Assembly (NCBI RefSeq): GCF_000745345.1
Contig: NZ_JQNR01000002.1
Location: 124,001-188,000, forward strand
Direction: 5' to 3'
Length of the DNA stretch: 64,000 nt
Source of the DNA: Actinacidiphila yeochonensis CN732
GTDB taxonomy: Bacteria; Actinomycetota; Actinomycetes; Streptomycetales; Streptomycetaceae
The first letter of the stretch is position 1; each line of letters opens with the position of its first letter. This document shows, piece after piece, positions 60,668 through 64,000 of the stretch. Under the pieces are notes generated by a model, which saw nothing but the letters and a program-made list of their open reading frames with translations, did not search any database and had not been told where the DNA came from. The translations under genes were made by a program, and so were the position numbers.

Positions 60668-61009
60668 ATGTTCTGGCACCGTCTCGCCGCCTTCTTCGGG
60701 CGCCGTGAGCAGTTCCCGGAGATCGACACGGTCACGATCTACCCGCCCAGCGCAGCGTCCCCCCGCTCCAGCGGCGACGCCCGTACGTGCGCGTCCGGAC
60801 CGCAGGCCGACTCGCTTCCGCGCGGATTCCACCCGGCCGACACCGAACGGTCCGCCGACCATCCGACCGGTCCGGACCGGCCGGAGACCCGCGAGCCGGG
60901 CCGGACCGCGGACCGCTCTCCCGATCCGGCGCTCCCCGCCGCCGACGAGCTCGCCGCCCGCGAACACATGACCACGGCCATCAACCGCTTCGGATGGGGG
61001 ACCGCATGA
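60668..61009 (+). CDS. Hypothetical protein (113 aa)
   Basis: The N-terminus is amphipathic (MFWHRLAAFFGRREQFPEID) and may lie on the membrane. The middle is Pro/Arg/Asp-rich and probably disordered. The C-terminus reads ELAAREHMTTAINRFGWGTA. GGAG lies eight bases before the ATG, and the stop overlaps the next ATG (ATGA). Unrecognised, but part of the transfer-type operon. Confidence 0.6.
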   Translation: MFWHRLAAFFGRREQFPEIDTVTIYPPSAASPRSSGDARTCASGPQADSLPRGFHPADTERSADHPTGPDRPETREPGRTADRSPDPALPAADELAAREHMTTAINRFGWGTA

Positions 61010-61992
61010 GCACCGATCAGGGCCAGACCGGCGCGGTCGACGTCCTCCTGGCGTCGATCGACGAGGTCCTGGCCGACGCAGGGAGCGCCCCGCCGGCCGC
61101 AGATCCGGCACCGGCGGCCGCTGCCCCCACCCCGACCCAGGACCCGACTCCCGACCAGCCCCGCGCCGAGCCGTCCACGCCGCCGGTGAAGGCCGCTGAG
61201 CCCGTCACCGGCTGGTCCGGCGTTCCGCGGCCCGGCGCCCCCGAGCCCCGCACGGCCCCCGACCGCCCCCGCCAGGACGACTGGTGGGACCACGTCTACA
61301 AGGACCAGAACGCCGACCTCGACACCAACACCGGCAACCTGCCGAGCCGCCGTCCACCCGCGGGTAAGGCGCCCGCCGCCGCGCAGGCGCCGGGCGTTGT
61401 CAGCGGGGCGCCGGCAACCGTCGCCGATCTGGACAAGCACCAGGAGCCGGTGCCCTCCACCGAGCAGGAACCCGCGATCCCGCCGGACGACGCCGAGGAG
61501 AGCACGGCGAGTAACTGGGCCCGGATCACCGAACTGCTCTTCATCCAGACGACCGGCACGGAGTCCGGCGGGCCGAAGGGCCCCAACCACCGGCTGCGGA
61601 AGCTCGCCTACAACGGCACTGCCGCGGGCGCCGGTTGGGGGCTCGGACTGGTCTCCCTCTTCGAGTACGTCGTCGACAGTTCCACCGCCTACGCCGTCCC
61701 GGTCACCGCGGTGGCGCTCGCGGCCGGCGTCACCTCGATCGCCCTGCGCATCAAGGGGAGCGGCTTCATCCTTATCGGCGCGCTCGGCCTGACCACGCTC
61801 TTCCAGATGGTCACACCCGGATGGGTCGTCGGCGCGGGAATCCCGCTGGTCCTGTGGCCGATCGACGCGCGCTTGCGGATCTGGCTTCAGCGGGCCGATC
61901 CGACCTCGAAGGCGTGGAAGGCCGTCGCCTGGGTGCTCCGCATCCCCCTTGCCACCGCCGCCATCGCACTCCTCCTGCACGGAACCAACTGA
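61006..61992 (+). CDS. Membrane protein of transfer module (328 aa)
   Basis: A Pro/Ala-rich, disordered N-terminal half (to about residue 175) precedes about four hydrophobic segments (AAGAGWGLGLVSLFEYVV, AYAVPVTAVALAAGVTSIAL, GFILIGALGLTTLF, VVGAGIPLVLWPI, IPLATAAIALLLH). It resembles Spd-type accessory membrane proteins in position and composition. It is coupled to the preceding gene (ATGA). Confidence 0.72.
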   Translation: MSTDQGQTGAVDVLLASIDEVLADAGSAPPAADPAPAAAAPTPTQDPTPDQPRAEPSTPPVKAAEPVTGWSGVPRPGAPEPRTAPDRPRQDDWWDHVYKDQNADLDTNTGNLPSRRPPAGKAPAAAQAPGVVSGAPATVADLDKHQEPVPSTEQEPAIPPDDAEESTASNWARITELLFIQTTGTESGGPKGPNHRLRKLAYNGTAAGAGWGLGLVSLFEYVVDSSTAYAVPVTAVALAAGVTSIALRIKGSGFILIGALGLTTLFQMVTPGWVVGAGIPLVLWPIDARLRIWLQRADPTSKAWKAVAWVLRIPLATAAIALLLHGTN

Positions 61993-62006
61993 GAGGCCCC
62001 GCCACC

Positions 62007-62465
62007 ATGTACACCGCAGCCGGCCCCGTGAACCTCGCCGCCCCGTCGGCCGGCACCCACTTCCTGGGGGCCGTCGGCTCCGGCGGTGCGGCCCTCGTCG
62101 TGACCGTGGTCCTCATCCTCGGTATCCGGGGCAAGGGCAAGATCCGTCTCACCCACGACAGCGCGGTCATCACCGGCTTCATCGCCGGACAGCTGTACGC
62201 GATGGCCGGCGGAGTGTGGACCGCCCCGGGAAACATGTCCGACGGCCTCGCCCAGGCGGTCCAGCAGGGCTTCGGCTCGGGCGGCAACGTCGGCATGGGC
62301 GCCGTCGCCCTGTGCATGGGCGCCATCGCCTACGGCTCCAAGCTCAAGCCCGGCCCGGCCTCGGTCCTTGGCATCCTGACCGCGCCGATCTTCGCCGCGG
62401 CCGGCGGCATCTTCGCCATCTTCACCACGGTGCTCTCGTCGGGCCTGAACCAGCTGATCGGCTGA
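62007..62465 (+). CDS. Small membrane protein (152 aa)
   Basis: This Gly/Ala-rich protein has about four hydrophobic segments (GSGGAALVVTVVLILGI, AVITGFIAGQLYAMAGG, GMGAVALCMGAIAYG, PIFAAAGGIFAIFTTVL). It lies between two other membrane proteins. Probably a transfer/spread component; no specific family is recognised. Confidence 0.72.
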   Translation: MYTAAGPVNLAAPSAGTHFLGAVGSGGAALVVTVVLILGIRGKGKIRLTHDSAVITGFIAGQLYAMAGGVWTAPGNMSDGLAQAVQQGFGSGGNVGMGAVALCMGAIAYGSKLKPGPASVLGILTAPIFAAAGGIFAIFTTVLSSGLNQLIG

Positions 62466-62467
62466 CC

Positions 62468-63490
62468 ATGACCATCAACCTGCACAAGCCCAAGGACATC
62501 CGGGAGCAGCAGCCGGCCGCCGACCCCGACCTGCCCGACGAGGTGCCCGCGGCGGGGTACGAGCCGAACGGCCCCGATGAACCCGCGGAAGAAGTCGGCG
62601 ACAGCCCGCAGGACGAGGGCCAAGAGGAGCCCTCCGCGGAGGTCGGGGAGCCGCGCCGCCGGGCGCTGGCCTTCCCGGACCTGCGCCCCTACCTGGTCGT
62701 CAGGGGCGGCCGCAAGGCCGTCGTCCGCGGCACCGTGATCATCGTCCGCTGGGCGCACGGTCTGACCGCCGGCCAGTCGGCCCCTGCTGGTAAGCCGGCG
62801 GAGAAGGACAAGCCGGCGGAGCCGGCGGCAGGCGGCCGGAAGCGGCAGGGGGAGCGGGTGACCGCGGACGTCGTGCTCGCCACGGTGTTCGTCGGCGGCT
62901 GCGTCGCACTGACCGCGGCGCGCTACCTCCTCTACGTGATCATCTTCGTGGTCGTCGTCTTCCTCCCGGCGGCCTACCTGGTGGGCGCCTGGGCAGCCGA
63001 AGCCGCCGGGGGAGAGGCCAACAACCGGCCTTCTCCCCCGGCGTCGGACGCCGCGCGGGCACTGGATCAGGACAACGTCGCCGAACCCCCGGATCGACGA
63101 GGGGAGATGGGGCACACTGACCGCGGCGAGCCCCGGGCGGAGGACGGCGCCGACGCCTTCTCGGAACCGACCGAGGAGGAGCGGCAGGTGGCCCTCTACG
63201 AATGGGTCCGGGGCATGATCGGGAAGAGGAACGGTGTCCACCTGCGCACCCTCTTGGACGACCTCAACCATGAGCGTGAGCGGGAGGGGCTGGGAGAGGT
63301 CTCGATGGCCGACCTGCGGGCCTTCCTGGAGGGCCGCGGCATCCCCGTCCAGGACCAGCTCAAGGTGGGCAAGCACAACCGGTCCGGTGTGAGGCGAACC
63401 GACCTTCCGGAGGGCTTCACTCCCCTCCTTGGCCCTGACGGGCACGCGGTGCGCCTACTTCCCCGCCTACCACCCTCTGACCTGCGATAA
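62468..63490 (+). CDS. Membrane protein with C-terminal winged-helix-like domain
   Basis: This 340-aa protein has an acidic, disordered N-terminus (1-65) and a long hydrophobic region at about 137-177 (VVLATVFVGGCVALTAARYL, LYVIIFVVVVFLPAAYLVGA). Residues about 240-320 resemble a winged-helix fold (VALYEWVRGMIGKRNGVHLR, MADLRAFLEGRGIPV, VGKHNRSGVRR). A DNA-binding domain tethered to the membrane would suit plasmid transfer. It starts two bases after the preceding stop. Confidence 0.72.
   Translation: MTINLHKPKDIREQQPAADPDLPDEVPAAGYEPNGPDEPAEEVGDSPQDEGQEEPSAEVGEPRRRALAFPDLRPYLVVRGGRKAVVRGTVIIVRWAHGLTAGQSAPAGKPAEKDKPAEPAAGGRKRQGERVTADVVLATVFVGGCVALTAARYLLYVIIFVVVVFLPAAYLVGAWAAEAAGGEANNRPSPPASDAARALDQDNVAEPPDRRGEMGHTDRGEPRAEDGADAFSEPTEEERQVALYEWVRGMIGKRNGVHLRTLLDDLNHEREREGLGEVSMADLRAFLEGRGIPVQDQLKVGKHNRSGVRRTDLPEGFTPLLGPDGHAVRLLPRLPPSDLR
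63463..63482. repeat. Right copy of a 20-base inverted repeat
   Basis: CCGCCTACCACCCTCTGACC, partner of the minus-strand copy at 60515-60535. It overlaps the 3' end of the preceding gene. A CTACC-rich stretch follows it, as on the left side. Confidence 0.7.
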
Positions 63491-63507
63491 CTACCTACGA
63501 CCTACCA

Positions 63508-63532
63508 GCCGCCTACCTCCGAGGTAGGCGGC
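63508..63532. promoter_or_regulatory. 25-base near-perfect palindrome
   Basis: The 12-base arms GCCGCCTACCTC and GAGGTAGGCGGC flank a single C. A one-base loop is too tight for a typical terminator hairpin, so a protein-binding site or a conjugation-related site is more likely. It shares GCCTACC with the flanking inverted repeats. Confidence 0.65.
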
Positions 63533-63614
63533 GCGTCCGGCCACTGCCGGGCGTTTCGTCCCTCGTCGAAGCGCCCGGCGGCCCGCCGGCGACCAGACGA
63601 GGAGCCTTGCTTCT

Positions 63615-63842
63615 GTGCCCGGCTACCGGTGCGAATCGTGCCGCACCACCTATCCCGTGGGCCCCGAGGGCCTGGACGCCGTACGGGACCGTCACCGCCA
63701 CAAGTTCCACGACGACGGTGTCCCCGACGAACACATCGTCGACGATGGCGTCCGGCCGCTGTCCGGCCGGCAGGTGCTGTTCGTCCTCGCGGTCCTGATC
63801 GCGGCCTCCCTCGTCTGGAAGGCCATGGCCGTGCTGGGGTGA
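63615..63842 (+). CDS. Small protein with CxxC and one membrane helix (75 aa)
   Basis: The protein starts at GTG 63615 (MPGYRCESCRTTYPVG), with a single CxxC knuckle followed by a His-rich stretch (RDRHRHKFHDD). A C-terminal transmembrane helix follows (QVLFVLAVLIAASLVWKAMA). The GTG has GAGGAGCC upstream. It could be a small metal-binding membrane accessory protein of the transfer module. Confidence 0.72.
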   Translation: MPGYRCESCRTTYPVGPEGLDAVRDRHRHKFHDDGVPDEHIVDDGVRPLSGRQVLFVLAVLIAASLVWKAMAVLG

Positions 63843-63861
63843 GCCGGGCCGGCGAACGGAA

Positions 63862-63890
63862 ACGGCCCCGCGGGCGTTCCGCGGGGCCGT
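63862..63890. terminator. Bidirectional terminator
   Basis: Perfect 12-base arms ACGGCCCCGCGG and CCGCGGGGCCGT have a five-base loop and lie between the convergent gene at 63842 and the partial minus-strand gene at 63907. Confidence 0.8.
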
Positions 63891-63906
63891 GAACGAGCTT
63901 CGGGAC

Positions 63907-64000
63907 CTACTGGTCGGTGGGCCAGCCGCCGCCGAGCTGGCTGAGCTGCGCGGCCGCCTTCACCGTGGCGTCGATGAAGTGCTGCGGCGCCTCGGGCATG
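63907..64000 (-). CDS. C-terminal end of a minus-strand gene (partial)
   Basis: The frame stays open from the window edge to TAG at 63907-63909. The visible C-terminus includes PQHFIDATVKAAAQLSQLGG and ends GWPTDQ. The family cannot be told from 31 residues; the Met seen at the edge may be internal. Confidence 0.5.
   Translation of the reverse strand, partial: MPEAPQHFIDATVKAAAQLSQLGGGWPTDQ

Overview
The window is high-GC actinomycete DNA, most likely Streptomyces. GTG and TTG starts are frequent, and neighbouring genes often overlap by 4 bases (ATGA or GTGA). A conservon, a WhiB protein, XRE/DUF397 pairs and a mycothiol-type oxidoreductase point the same way. All calls come from reading the sequence; no database search was run.

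Region 1 (1-31.5 kb, mostly minus strand) is an unusually dense set of nucleotide-handling and tailoring genes that resembles a biosynthetic cluster for a nucleoside- or purine-like product. It holds divergent HisF and HisA homologues, a SAICAR-synthetase (PurC) homologue and four phosphoribosyltransferase-like proteins. It also has two DegT/DnrJ aminotransferases, two HAD phosphatases, two P-loop kinases of the nucleotide-kinase type, and a Cys-rich radical SAM enzyme. Further members are two APH-type kinase domains, five methyltransferase domains (two of them in fusions), Nudix domains, an MFS exporter and an ABC exporter. The cassette ends with GTP cyclohydrolase I, QueE and QueD. Together these would give 7-carboxy-7-deazaguanine; no QueC is present in the window. 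The best single novelty is a protein of about 970 aa that joins a methyltransferase, a beta-propeller and an APH-like kinase. Two divergently transcribed XRE/TPR regulators flank the region, and the left one contains a TTA codon, which suggests bldA control.

Region 2 (33.3-40.1 kb, minus) is one translationally coupled operon. It is headed by a GH15 glucoamylase/trehalase-like protein, followed by three small genes, a DUF6624-like gene, four tandem endonuclease/exonuclease/phosphatase (EEP) family genes (one broken) and a Nudix remnant.

Region 3 (40.2-49.0 kb, minus) is a conservon (CvnA-D: membrane sensor kinase, roadblock, DUF742, GTPase). It continues without a clear break into a P450, an unknown 148-aa protein, a 56-aa peptide with an FxLD-like leader and no Cys in its core, and a full-length LanB dehydratase. 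This looks like an undescribed RiPP pathway tied to a conservon.

Region 4 (49.2-54.9 kb) is ordinary accessory regulation: two HATPase proteins, an XRE/TPR regulator, a TrmO-like protein, and an XRE-DUF5753/DUF397 pair ending in a strong terminator.

Region 5 (55-64 kb) resembles the transfer/spread module of an actinomycete conjugative plasmid or integrative element. It has a KorSA-like GntR repressor with palindromic operators, WhiB, a run of tiny coupled genes, a DUF2637 (SpdB2-like) membrane protein with a Pro-Gln repeat, a repeat-scrambled pseudogene, further membrane proteins and several CCTACC-rich palindromes. No integrase, tRNA gene or att site is visible.
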